A DNA stretch of 64,000 bases, taken from contig NC_012871.2 of NCBI RefSeq assembly GCF_000003195.3, forward strand, positions 11,271,997 to 11,335,996, written 5' to 3'. The notes under the pieces were generated by a model. That model was not told the origin of the DNA and ran no database searches. It saw only the letters and a program-made list of their open reading frames with translations. The position numbers and the translations under genes were made by a program. Below, in pieces: positions 30,954 to 43,308 of this stretch (its first letter is position 1; each line of letters starts with the position of its first letter). The stretch comes from Sorghum bicolor. Lineage: Eukaryota > Streptophyta > Magnoliopsida > Poales > Poaceae.

Positions 30954-31643
30954 TGTTGATGCAAAACCTAGTCTGCAAACACAAAGGGCTAATACCCGAT
31001 CCAAACGTTAAGGCGTGCCAGCCGATTTGACCTTACTATCGGCAAAGGTGGTAACTCGAATACTTTAGTCCTGACAACAGCGATGCGCCCGGATGTCACG
31101 GCTAAGAGGTACTCACGCGGAACTTGAGGATACGCCGAGCTTGAGTCGACGAATTCCTAAGAACTCGTAACAAAAAGAAAACGTATGACGAAGTCGTCGA
31201 AAAGTAAATGCTGGAATATGAGTAAAAACGTGTGTTTGATTGATTGATAGATGATGTTGATTACAAGGTCCTAGGGCTTATATTTATACCCTGCTCAAAG
31301 AGCTACGACCAGACACGATTAGAATTCGAATTCCAAATTACACGGAACTCGTATACAAAACGATGCGAATAACTAAGGAAATAATAAAACCATCCTCCGT
31401 GACAAACCGAAACTCCTCCACATGAGAACTGGCAGCTTCCGGACTCTTCCTTCGCGTCATCGGCAATCCCCTTGCCATAGTCATCGGCAGACCTTTTTAC
31501 TTGGTCATCGGCACCATATTACTGCCTGAGGACTTAGTCACATTCAACCTTTCCCTCATCGGCAACCATCCTTATCAGCAACCCGCATCGTACTGCCACC
31601 CTATTCTGCCATCCTGGACACGTGCCCAAAAATGGTGTCAACA
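30954..31643 (-). repeat. Gypsy LTR (5' LTR in element orientation)
   Basis: 690 bp, nearly identical to the LTR at 19282-19971. On the minus strand a TATAAATA box lies near 31277-31289, the likely promoter for genomic RNA. The next bases downstream on the minus strand are the primer-binding region. Confidence 0.97.
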
Positions 31644-31648
31644 TCAAC

Positions 31649-33178
31649 AAAAAAAGAGGCGTGAAGCTCAGAAAGAATCATCATCTTTATCGGACTATGA
31701 TCGCACTCTAAGGAAATCCATAGAAGAAGAGAAGAAGAAAGAGAAAAGAGCACTCAAGGGTGTAGCACAGCTCGGGGAACAATCAAAGCAATCAGTGCCC
31801 ACACTAGTAATTGGAAATGAATATGGTTCAAACATCGACGTACTAGACCAGTAGATACCGGCACATTTAAAATTTGATGAGCTTGAAATTTTTTTTGTGA
31901 AAACTGGTCTTAGCTTAGCCCAAATGATAGATGGGGCACCAATTCAAAGTGCTCCAGAAATTGATCATTAGCAGAAGGAATATGCATATGGCAAGAGTCT
32001 ATACAACCCTGCGGCCCTCAGTAAACTTGGAACGCAAATGTACATGCTAAACAAATGGTACATCGCAGCGTGAGGCAGAAAAGCGGATGACTATATTTGC
32101 GTCCGAATTAGAAACTATCATTACTTCCGTGGTGATGATATTATTTATATTCAATTTAATGAGCTACACCAACTATGCCACATGGACGCTCTTGACAAAT
32201 CTCTAATCAGTTGCTTCTATCTGTAAGTGATTCTTTCTTTCAATAATGTCACTGTAACTTATCATGTATATGTATAACTAATTACAAAAACCCGCTATAA
32301 CTAATTACAGATTGGATTTGTGGATCGATATGTTGTATTCAAAGACCTGAAGACCCCTATGTCTTATGGAGAACTCAAACGGAGAGAAATCTATGGAGGT
32401 TCTTGATCAACCAAAAGGACAAAAGATATACACTCTTTCCCTATAACTTTAAGTAAGTGTCGTTATTGTGTGTACATTCTATTTAACTAATTGATCAGAT
32501 CAGTATGAAGATATATAATTATTTTGCCTACATGCACACAAATGCAACTTTCATTGGATACTAATTGTCATTGATCTCTAGCAATGTCATTTGGTAATCT
32601 ATGACTCGTTGAGAAAACCACAGGAAGATTACCAAGAAATGATAGATATTATCCAAGGGTAACTCTGATCTCTAAATATTAATCTCTGCTCTTTTAACTC
32701 GGTAATAGATAATTAATAATGATCGTTTTATTGCTAGAATTTGGGCTGGGTTCGTGCAGAAACACCATCTAGATTTGAAAGCGTCACTTTTAAAAGCCTA
32801 TCTCACTTCAGTGGGTTCTACGGCAGACACCGGGCAACAATTTATGTGGCTACTATGTGTGCGAGTTTATGACTGTCTATGCCAAAAGAACTAATCTTGA
32901 GCACCTAAAAGTATGTAACATGTATATATAATAACTTTATTTCATTTATTTGTTGCTATTTAATAAATCTTATTCATACCTCTAACTTTTTTCTTTAATG
33001 TTTATTAAAGGAGAGTTGGTTGAAGGAGCAGGTGTTGGATGCGGTCCACCTAAAAGGAATTCAAGAGACAATCACAGGATTTCTTAACGACCAAGTCCTG
33101 AATCCCGGTGGCGAGTGCTACTTCAACCCTGAGGAGCCAATGAAACCAAATCACGATAATCATTTGTACGATGCTTGA
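31649..33178 (+). pseudogene. CACTA second gene, 3' part with Ulp1-like protease, degenerate
   Basis: Directly after the gypsy TCAAC duplication, the sequence resumes the gene cut at 19276. It shows D-Y-D-R-T-L-R-K-S, a K-R-A-L-K-G-V-A-Q-L-G-E-Q segment and N-E-Y-G-S-N, all matching 57500-57650 of the complete copy. Protease exons follow. The His exon (C/N-W-Y-L-type, near 32543-32600) and a divergent Q/C exon near 32750-32900 (G-N-N-L-C-G-Y-Y-V-C-E-F readable with a frame change) are recognisable. The last exon ends in N-H-L-Y-D-A-stop at 33178. Stops and frameshifts are frequent, so the protein is lost. Confidence 0.75.
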
Positions 33179-33439
33179 GTGGCGGAGATAAATTGTGTTG
33201 TAAATACTTTATCCATGATGCATATGTGTAAATATTATATTATAGACCTATAGATACATATATAATATATATATATATATAGTGTTTTATAGTATATTTA
33301 TATGTAATGCTTTACATTATATAAATTATAGGTGCACGTTTACATAAACTAGCAGCAAACAATACACATTCGAAAATAATAATAACATAATTTTAAACCC
33401 TAAATGGAAAACCAAAAGAAAAGAAAAGGAAAAAAGAAA

Positions 33440-33681
33440 AAACTCTTTAGTCCCGGTCGGTAACACCAATCGGGACTAAAAGTGGAGGCCAGGTGGCACA
33501 CCCTGGCGCACCTTTTAGTCCCGGTTGCTGTTACCAACCAGGACTAAAGGTGGACCTTTAGTCCTGGGCCATGGAACCGGGACTAAAGGTGGGACATTTA
33601 GTCTCAAAACCTTAGCCCCGGTTCCGTAGCAAGGAGTAAAGGCTCTTACGGCCTGAGGCTAAAGTCCTTCTTGTACTAGTG
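33440..33681. repeat. CACTA right subterminal TAGTCCCGGT repeats
   Basis: At least six copies of (T)TTAGTCCCGGTT or its complement occur in both orientations before the terminal TACTAGTG. Pairs such as TAGTCCCGGTCGGTAACACC and its inverted partner can fold back. The array matches those of the complete CACTA in B, not those of this complex's own left end. Confidence 0.88.
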
Positions 33682-35629
33682 TTGGCAAGTTATCGAAACA
33701 TTGGGATTGATCCGTCCTTGACAAATCGGCAATGTGAGAGATGCAAGGGACCTTTGCTCTCTTGGAGGCAGGCGATGTGAGGGTTAGCGCAAGAGACATC
33801 ACAGACAGCATCACATTGTTTAGTTAAACTCGTTTAAATTGTCTACACATGTGTAAACCAAAAACTATGGTTATACATTTATACCCTAAACGGTAAATTA
33901 AATATAAAAACATTAGAACGGTCAAAAGACAGTTTAAACAATGTGTTTAAGTCATGATAAAAAGTGGGAACCACACGCTTGCCATCGGAAAGTGGTCATG
34001 GATGGGGCATATTTGTGACTTTTGCTCTAATCATACTATATAACCATAACTATATAGCTAGCAACATATGTTTCGTAGAGTATGATTGTAACTTTTGCTA
34101 TCAACGCATCTGCTGGTTTACTACTTACTATATATATATAGCTAGCAAACATGCGCCGAATTTGTTTTCTCTCATTACAACACAAAAGCACATATTTGCT
34201 AGCTATATAGTAAGTAGCAAATGAGAAGATGCCTTGATAGCTAAAATCACAATCATATTCTGCTATAAAACCATTGAATGCATCCATATATGCGCCTCAC
34301 CTACTTGAAGATAAATACACACCAAATGTTTCAAAACTAAAGGTGACATATTTGAAGTGATTCTTTTCTCACCAATATATATACTAGGGCACCCTTTATT
34401 TGGAGTGACATCAAAGAACACACATAGAGAACTTTTAGCTCACTCCTCGCAAAAACAAAAACAAAAACAAAAACAGAACTTTTAGCTTTGTCCTGAGTAT
34501 CATATGCGTAGAATGCAAAGAAGTCAAAGAGCAAGAGTCGGCGATGGAAATGAGACGCATCAAGAAACAAGAAAGCACAAGAGGTGTGAACTGGAGTTGG
34601 AACTAATCATGCTAACATTACAAAATAGTCAGTGTTTGGACAGAAAAATAAAATATATTTCTGCCAAAAAGAAAATAGATGCACGGGCATGCCAGTGTAC
34701 TAAAGTACGCAAAAATAAATAAATAAAGGGAACACAAAATTTATTCATATTTAAAGAAAATACAAATATATGTTTCCAAGTACAAGTGTGCGCACCATAG
34801 CCTAATGGCGGCGATCTAGCTTAGGCGATGTGGTCTTCATGGTTTCTAGGGCCTCGCAAAGCTCCCAGTTAATTACCCCTACAAGTCCAGCTCACAGAGT
34901 ACCTCCGACTAAGCTGCGTTGTCGTCGTCTTCGATCTTCACTTCACTAATCCATGTGTGGTGTTGGTGTCGATGTAGGTGGCGTTGGCATGAGGGCATCG
35001 TCGGTCCATGAGCCGGTACAACATGGCTGGAATATCAGCCATTCCCGCCTACGTCGTTCGCCTCGTCGGTGTCCATAGTGACAATAAGAATCTTGTCAAA
35101 AGCTAGCCATCTGCAGTGGCAGGACCAGGAGGGGGCTAGCAGGGTCCATTGCCCCCCCTAACGTCTAAAATATCTTTGAATATCCATGCTGCAGCAATTG
35201 CAGTTGTAACTGTTTTCATATGAAGGAGTTATTGGAGTTTTGTCTCCATGCCATACTTTGGTCTCAGCCCCTCAGTTTTTTCTATGGTTCCACAGTTGGC
35301 CATCAGATTGGGCCAATTGGCTCCTCGTATGATGAAGCGCTACCAGCGGCTATTTGCACACCAACTTATTTGCCACAAATCCGAATCCAATAGAGCTTGC
35401 TTCAAAACAGACGATGGCCACGGACTCAGGTTTTAATGTATCATTTGGATGTTACTTTATTTGTTCTAGATTAGATATTTGCGTGCAATGTTTGTTTGAA
35501 AGAGTGTGACCTCAATAGTTCTAGCAAACTACCTGCCAAGTTTGATTGTACCCTTTTTTAATTGATATCTAAAAATATTTTGACCTAAAAATATTTCTAG
35601 AACGAACTCTTTTAGTGCACCAGTCCATA
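33682..35629. other. Spacer between CACTA elements, no gene recognised
   Basis: The sequence is not collinear with segment B beyond 62370. It includes a foldback (34078-34262), (AAAAAC)n at 34450-34475 and a moderately GC-rich stretch at 34790-35200. The latter has several short frames but none I can identify. Confidence 0.4.
34078..34262. repeat. Long foldback (arms ~72 bp, loop ~38 bp)
   Basis: The left arm 34078-34151 (GTATGATTGTAACTTTTGCT ... ATAGCTAGCAAACATG) is the inverted copy of the right arm 34190-34262 (CATATTTGCTAGCTATATAG ... AATCATATTCT), with roughly ten mismatches plus a small TA-length difference. The loop contains CGCCGAATTTG. A MITE or a small-RNA hairpin is possible. I find no clear target duplication. 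Confidence 0.85.
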
Positions 35630-35894
35630 CACTATAAGAAATACATGGCTTTTTAACATTTAATATGTCTCAATATATGTAATTTATGTTACAAATTAAG
35701 ATTTGTGACATCAAGTTGACAAAAATCAAAACGTGGAAAAGCCCGCGTCATAAAATGATTATGTGACATTTGTATGGTTCATGTCATAAGCATATGACAT
35801 TGTTTATTGTCATAAAATCGTAGGCCTTGCCACGTGGAAGCTGACATGACAGGGAGAAAAAATGTCACAAAATGAGTTTTGGTCTACTAAAACC

Positions 35895-36165
35895 CACATA
35901 GCTCATGGTCCATTATTTTCAGTTACAGCCCATATAAATTTCAAGCCCACAACAATTCAGCCCAAATAATTTTTTTATCCTCACAATGCAGCTCACTGTT
36001 TCAGCCCACATATTTCAGTTCATTTTTTCCAAGTCCAGAAAATTCAGCCCATGCTTTGCTTTCAGCCTATACAATCTAGTCCGCAAATTCAGCCCATTTT
36101 GTTTACAGCCCACAAAATTCAACCCACACAGTTCAACCCACACAATTCAGCCCAATAGAATATTT
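35895..36165. repeat. Irregular (A)TTCAGCCCA(CA) repeat cluster
   Basis: About a dozen spaced copies of CAGCCCA, AGCCCAC or TTCAACCCA, with AT-rich linkers, sit just inside the left subterminal zone of the CACTA. Spacing is irregular, around 15-30 bp, and all copies are on one strand. It is not a simple microsatellite. Confidence 0.65.
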
Positions 36166-38600
36166 CATCACATGCAATTGTGTCCATATAATTTTTCAAC
36201 ACATACCAAATCAAATTCAATTTTAATACCATTACATCCATCCACCAATTCATTACACACCAGATAAGTCTCAAGTCTCAAATTTCAACTTATGGAACAT
36301 AAGTGCAGCAACAACACAACTGCACTACAGCGCAACACCCACGGTAGTAGCATCACATCAACCAAAATTAGTGTAACTTCCAAAAATTATGTGTCCCCAG
36401 GCCACAAGCGGCACAACACAAGGAGCACAACAGCCATAGATTTAGTATCACCGGGCATAACAACCACCATTTCAATGTCACCAAAATATCACCTAGAGCC
36501 TAATTGAGTATGAGAGCTTACTGCTGAGCATTAGGTGATACAAACTTGTTGCCAAACAAGGAGCAAAGGAACCCTTGGATTTCACTTGTGCACGGTCATT
36601 CATTGCAGCAGCTTTGGCCTTTCTCTTCATCTCTGTAGACTGCAGACCGACATTGCGAAGAAACATTGATTTTGGCACAACATGAGCTACAGCTTGGAGA
36701 GGAGTCTTTGGATCTTTGCCTTGTTTTGTTGGTTCAGCAACATAAGCCTCCATTTGAGCCTAGCAACAATAACACCAAATAATTCAGATTTCTATACTTG
36801 TGTCCAGAACATTCTATGTTTCAGCAAGTTATCCTTGGTAAAATGCATATGGTCCATGAGTTCATCCATGTCGAGTGAGATGCCAGTTTACCTGGTGCAA
36901 AGATTTGGTCCCTATCAGTCTATCAAAGAAATTTATTAGTGACGAGGCTGATTCTTAACGAGTGAAGATGATTTGTACTACATGTTTGTTGAGAGGAAAA
37001 GTAAAACATCCAATCAAACATAAATACACAAGTGAGATTTGGGCATGTTACTTGGTGACATATTTGTCGTAATCTTGCCTTGAGCTTCGATTGCAGTGAA
37101 GGATGAATGCAGCAAAACTGCCACTGCGTGACAGGGTTATTGTTTGCTCACTGGTCCATGGAGACGCAGTGCAACATTTCATCGAACAAGGTTGTGGGCA
37201 CGTGAGGTAACCTATTACGGCCTCATGTTGCTAGCACGTTCGCAGCTGTCTGTGGTGCTGAAGAGAGTACCCTGAGTTCGGTGAGGGCGTGATACTTCCC
37301 TCAACGATGCGGCAACCTGCACGGAAGAGCCAGTCTTCCTGAGGCCCCACATCTCTCGAGACAGCTCGTTGGGGGGAGTGTGGGCAAAGTCAAGGTTGCA
37401 CACTGCAGGCCTCTGCTTCTCCTTTGCGGTGGTGGCGCCGGGCCTACTTTTCCTTGCCCTCTGCGATGACATGTCGTGCATCATCTACCAGACCTGCCAA
37501 CGCTGGCCACGGCTCCGATCCGATTATGGTTGCAAATGGCGCAGGTCACGCCGTCAACCCGCCGGGCTGGATCACGCCGCGAGCCCACGTAATCCTGTAT
37601 GCAATCCCGCACTCCCATAACGGGTTCATGCGGTGAACCCGTGTTAGCCGGCGGCGCCGCTCTAACCCACATATGTTTTGTCATGTACACCACCGGCCAT
37701 GATGCCACCGTAAACACCGTGCTGAACGCCACCACATGGGAGAGCTATTCGTTACCGATTCATGCCCCATTGAAGGCCTCACGAGAAAGTATCGCCGCAG
37801 GCCATAGTGAAGTATTGCCGGGGTCAGTGGAGAAGAGGCGGACTGAGCTTGAGCGCCGATGCCCGTCCATTTGCTGTCTGCTCATCTTCCTTGATATCTC
37901 GAGCAACAAGCTCTTGGCGGGACTGTGGGCTGCCGCAAAAGCCGCAAAGCCAATACGGCAGAAAACGGGCCGCCGCATTGCCCGCTTACAAGCAAGCAGC
38001 GTGTGCGGACGGATGACGGGCTTCCCGCAGCCGCGCCGTTTGCAACCTGAGCTCCGATAGACAACTGTAATTTTTGTTAGTAGTCTACTGGAAACATATG
38101 CTAGCTGCTATAACTTTTGTACATTTTTTCTGTGCATGTTTATTATATGTTGACAAATGCACCTTAGTATCTAAGGAAAATAAGCCATCAAATATTATTT
38201 TGGGGTCAGCACTATATTTTCTAGTGGTTTTGTGATGCATGTAATCTGTTGGCATGGTTGGTTTGGCTCAGAAATGAGTTTGGCACATGAGTAAATATTT
38301 AACTTCTTGCAATTGCGGTTCCTGAACAGTTCTCGGGTTCTGTACATATCATCATGTTAATATGCTTTGCTGGAAATCTTGTCAATGCAAAAAGCGTAGA
38401 TAATTTGTTGTGTTCTTGAAAAGATAGGGTTTTGTACTATGAAGGGCTCACAGAATGGCCATTATAATCTTATTCAAGTATCAGGGCATAATAAACAATC
38501 ATGTATCATGACTCCCAACCAATCAGGTACGGATAGATCACGCATCCTACAGATCCATCATTTAACATAGCATTCCACACAACCGAATCGATATTGATCA

Positions 38601-38900
<300 letters not shown>

Positions 38901-38941
38901 TCATTGATCCATTCATCCATTCATTCCCCTACTCAGATCTA

Positions 38942-38956
38942 CCCCCCCCCCCCCCC
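38942..38956. repeat. Poly-C run
   Basis: About fifteen consecutive C lie upstream (on the minus strand) of the captured ARF exon. Length may be a sequencing or assembly soft spot. Confidence 0.8.
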
Positions 38957-39849
38957 GCCACAAACCCTACCCACACGACGGATTGCGAGCCACCCCGGTG
39001 CGTCCAGGGGCGATGACGGCGCCACGGATCTAAACCGACCCGATCTAGGCAACAACCGCGCGGGTCGTTCCGGCAGATCACGCGCTGGCAAGCGGGAGAT
39101 CTACACTGGAGAGATGAAGGGGCGGGGTGGGGCGGCAGAGAGATCTAAGAGCGCGCGTGGGGTGCTTAGATATAGCTCTGCCAAAGGAGAGGGAGAGAAG
39201 GGGTGGATCGGGGGCTCGGCGGGCTCATTTGCGATATGTGCTGAATGCGAAATCCGGAGCAGGAGGAATTGGGGATCGGGGGTTGCGGAGACCTTAAGAG
39301 GGGAAGGAGTGGAGATATTAATGCCGCGCTTTGTGCCGGCTGGTTGCTGCTGCCGGATGTCCAACAAATAGCTGGGATCGGTCCAAGACTTGGCGTTCCA
39401 CACTGAGTGGAATGACCGACCAGGTCCGGTCCAGTCCCAGTATGGGCACGCCAAATTTCGCCCATTCGGGGCCTATATCAAGTGCAATAGGTGGCCCAAC
39501 TACAACACAAAAAAAATAAGATCTAATATAATAAAAAAGAAAAAAGAAAAAAGAAAAAACATGTGTTGACGTGGCAAAGACCTTGTCAACATGGAAAGTC
39601 TTTTAAAAAATTAAACAAATAATTTGTGACATACAAACAGGCCTTGTGACATAGAAAATTTTGTCACTAGATGAAGTCAGACTTGTTAAATGACATTTGT
39701 TGTGACATACAACTTTTAATTGTCACAAAGTCACTATGCCTAAAATATAATAATGTCACAAAATGGATGATATAGTAACATTCTTACAATACTAAAACGT
39801 TAAAAAGTCATGTATTTCTTGTAGTGGTAAATTGTAAGAAGATAATGTT

Positions 39850-39949
39850 GTAGCGCCACATCCTACTTGGCGCAACGCAACAGGATAGCCTTCCTAGTTG
39901 GATTTTCTCCTGCCTAAATAATTTTTTATTTGGAGTCTATGGAATTCGA
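39850..39949. repeat. Short repeat shared with 41435-41510
   Basis: GCAACAGGATAGCCTTCCTAG and the following CTCCTGCCTAAATAA ... GGAGTCTATG...AATTCGA block recurs at 41435-41510 (CAACAGGAAGGGCTTCCTAG...). Segment A has neither copy at the matching place (2385), so sequence at the left edge of B was duplicated within B or lost from A. Confidence 0.6.
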
Positions 39950-41678
39950 TGTGTTTTGTCAGTGTAGCAAAGTAGTGGGCAGCTGTCTATGTAACTTGTA
40001 TATGATTACTGACAGTGCCATTTCTGATGGAAACTTCATAAAGGCTGCAAACTTATTCAATTTCGCGATTCCCTTTCTCATGAGACCAATATATATACCA
40101 TATGTCACACACTTTTCTGAGAGCGAGTGAACACCAAGTCATCAATCAGAATGAACTGCAGCTATCATTTGTCCTATAAGTACTATGTTGGTTTAAGTTG
40201 CTGCGGAATTGATGAACAACCCAAGGTGCTTATGATCAGAATTGGAATGAGAGGCTTTGGGGAAAAGAATAGCACCAGTGCCGAAAGGCCTGCCCGGCTG
40301 CGCTTTTGATGTAGCTGCACCCGCAGCTGTGTCACCGTCGCTGGCATTGCTCCGGTTCCTGAAGAAGCTGCACCCATGCCCTGAAGAACCGGTTCAGGTA
40401 TCTGACGTATCTGAAGATGGCGTGTCAAGGAAGGGATGGCCGCAATGGCCAGGAACGAGACTTGTCAAGCCTTTCGGCCCGAATGGGTGAACGAAAGTCT
40501 GGCCTTGCGTGACCCAATACAGGGGTGAAGCCTGCACGGCAGCTAGAATGCATGATGCTAGTGGAGTTGTGCTAGTGGATGGGGAACTCAGACATTATGG
40601 GTTACTGATGCTTCTCAAGCCTATATATGTCTTAATAGATAATATCATGCTCTTGCTGCATTTTGCTTCATCATTTCCCAATTCCCAGAGCATAATGTGC
40701 AGTGCTTTGGCTAGTGGTATCCTAACTATCCTAAAACTAAAGTACTATTGCTTCAGCTTGTACATGGCATTCTATACTCATGGCTGGTCCATAAACCAAT
40801 TAGTGTTTGTACTATATACTTATGAAACTAAATAGAGTGATCTAATAATAAAAGGAATGGTTGGCGGCCCATAATCAATGTTTTTTATAGCCATGTCTAG
40901 CCCATAATGTTGTCGTGCCACATACATTAGCACGATAGATGTGTCACATTGGTGAGGTGTGCAACAAGGTGGGCCATCTGTTGCGCCATTAGGATTCATG
41001 TGACAGGTTGCTGCCAACACTTATCGATGTATTTTTTTTGTCCTTTAAACAAATTAGTAATAGAACTATAAATCTCACAAAAATTGATGTGTGTGCTATA
41101 TATAGTGTAGACATTCTATTTTGGTGATATACATGATTCTAAGTGCTACATATTTTGAAATATATAATTCCAAAATAGCCCTTGCTATGAAGAGATCACT
41201 TGGAGTTCTAAGTCTACAAGTTAAAAAATAATCCAATCTGCTCTCCTTTCTCGATCAAAGATAATTACTTAGCGAGCATCAAATATTTTTATACTTTGAT
41301 AGGGTGGCATCATGATATGTAGATGTTCCATTTTAACTATTACTACAGCATCAACTGTTGTGAAATTGAAGTTAATTTCAAATTAGGCCAAAAAATATGT
41401 CTGGTCACCACAACTTTTTTGGGCCAACAGGAAGGGCTTCCTAGTTGCATTCTCTCCTGCCTAAATAAATTAGTATTTAGAGTCCAAGTTTCATGAATTC
41501 GACATGATGTGAGGTATACATAGTATAAACATATTGTTTTTGCTACACAATGCAGATCCTATATATTTTGGATTATTTAATTTCAATGTATATAGGTCAT
41601 GTGCTACTGCTACAATGAGGTCACTATAATTTCTAAATGTTGATTTTTTTAGAAACAGATTGCACTTTTCGAAAAACT

Positions 41679-41973
41679 AAGGCCCTGTTCATTTGCTCAG
41701 AATTCAAGCCTGAAGCTGATTTCTTCCAGCCCAGGAATGAGTGGGTCCATGCCTATCACTCATTCCAGCACAAGAAGCTAATCCAGATGGTAGGAGGTCC
41801 GGTTCTATTCCGGGCCACAGAGACAGTGAAAAGCGAAGCCAATATTCATTCTGAACCAGTTTTGATTCCACGTCGAGCCAAAATGAACACACATTTTCAT
41901 TGACATATGAATTAAAAATGGGCCGCGGCATTCCGCCGGGAATGGGCCAATCCGGCCTAAACAAACGAGGCCT
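41679..41973. mobile_element. MITE-like element (copy in segment B)
   Basis: Begins AAGGCCCTGTTCATTT and ends AACAAACGAGGCCT. Counterpart of 2489-2799 with small indels. Confidence 0.55.
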
Positions 41974-42081
41974 AAATAAATTAGAACTTCACTTTAGTTA
42001 AAAACCTGCTAGATATGAACAGTAAGGCATCTATATTCCATTTTGCTGTTGCTGGGGTTCGAGAGTTCTAGCCCAGTCTGT

Positions 42082-43147
42082 CGATTTCAACTCCATATCA
42101 AGGATTGTCAGCAACTTGTATGTCTGTTCTCGACTTGTAGACAACATGGGTGCGTCAACCTAAAACTCCAATGCCCTGTTAGTGTTGAGATCAGGAGTTC
42201 AGGACCATCAGGATCTCCATGAACCTATTGGCATGTGGGGTACTTGCCAGCGAATAACTGGCTGATTGGTCTATCCACAAATTTTTTGGCATGTGGGGGT
42301 CACTGTTGGTATCTAGACCTGCAATTTTTCGGTTACAATACTCGATCAGATATGTAATTATTTATTGAAATAACATTGGTCTAAAAAATCGATAGGCTGC
42401 CCTCCTGTGGAGCAAAACTCGTGACTGCACTGATATAGTTGGATCTAGTAGTACAGGAAGTCAACTTTTTGTCTTTAGCCATTCTTTTTGAGCCAACTAC
42501 AAAAATTTGGACCCATGGAGAAACTCGCTATAGAAAATACCCCACACATGATGCCAAAAATATGCATGGCACCATATATATATGGCGCAGCTGTAGGCAG
42601 TCTTTGGCACCAATTTGCCATGCTTGGGGGGACATGGGAAGGAGTGGGTAATGGAGAGTGTACAATACTGTGTATATAACTAGGGTGCCAAGCTTATGGT
42701 GTTGTGCTATGCACTAACCATGCTATTGGGTAAGGCATTGTAGCGGGACTCAACCACGCTGCGCGTCCTAGATGCCCAGCACCAACTATTCATTCTTCTC
42801 TTTTCGGCAGCCTGTCCCTTCTTAAATCCATCAAATCACACCCTGAAATTCAAATCATTACTATAATTGGTTGAATAAACCGATCTCCGTGAATTTTTTC
42901 CCTAGATTTTGCTTACATGATGCACGTTTTAGGTTAATTTAGTATTTTGTTTTGTTGAATTGATGTAAGAAGTCCCAAGCATATGGATGGTAATTCCATG
43001 TTTGTTTGGTTTTGGATGGTTTTCTTATACCATTTGTCAAGTTTTTGTAGGATTAGAGTTCAAGTATTTGTTACATGGAGGTTAATATGAAGCATTCAAG
43101 TAACAACTAATGGGTATTGTAGAGCTATTAATTTTACATTGTGATGG
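42082..43147. other. B-only block of ~1.07 kb
   Basis: Segment A joins directly from the GCCCAGTCAGTCGA block to GAAGGTGACATTATTT (2905-2925), whereas B has this extra stretch. No terminal repeats or target duplication are evident at the junctions, so a deletion in A fits as well as an insertion in B. No gene recognised. Confidence 0.55.
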
Positions 43148-43308
43148 CAGAAGGTGACATTATTTACTCTAGTTGGTTAGGTTTAATGCACAAATATTGA
43201 AATGGTATTGGAATGTGAACGTGTTGGTTAATACCTAGTGTGTTCATGTTTGAACGGCAAAACGTTATATATATGGTTAGGTGTACATGTGCAATGCAAT
43301 GTTTTCTT

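Larger units (their letters stand above)
19282..31643 (-). mobile_element. Complete Tat-lineage Ty3/gypsy retrotransposon with antisense gene
   Basis: The element is 12,362 bp, bounded by two 690-bp LTRs with TG...CA ends and a TCAAC duplication (19277-19281, 31644-31648). Gag-protease and RT-RNase H-integrase lie on the minus strand in two uninterrupted frames. The plus strand carries a multi-exon plant-mobile-domain gene between pol and the 3' LTR. A second, plant-type RNase H region and an extra antisense ORF are features of the Tat clade (Retand/Grande-like); maize Grande has an antisense ORF in the same place. LTRs differ at 5 of 690 sites by my count. With 1.3e-8 substitutions per site per year that is roughly 0.3 million years. 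Confidence 0.95.
15139..33681 (+). mobile_element. Degenerate, apparently chimeric CACTA complex interrupted by a gypsy element
   Basis: It starts CACTAGTGCACACATG at 15139 and ends TTGTACTAGTG at 33681, so CACTAGT termini are inverted. The parts between are the decayed second CACTA gene (16950-19276 and 31649-33178), split by the gypsy element at 19282-31643. No TNP2 transposase gene is left. The flanking triplets (GAA left, TTG right) do not match. The subterminal repeats also differ: ACAGGCGGTTC type on the left, TTTAGTCCCGGTT type on the right. That suggests two CACTA families joined by deletion or rearrangement rather than one insertion. Confidence 0.7.

Noticed and set aside
34790..35200. 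Moderately GC-rich stretch as a gene
   Set aside because: Stops occur in all six frames at short intervals, and no motif is recognisable. It may be a decayed captured sequence.
40509..40835. 108-codon frame in segment B as a membrane protein
   Set aside because: The frame is not preserved in the paralogous segment A (1500-1830), where stops and indels break it, so it is a chance frame in noncoding module Z.
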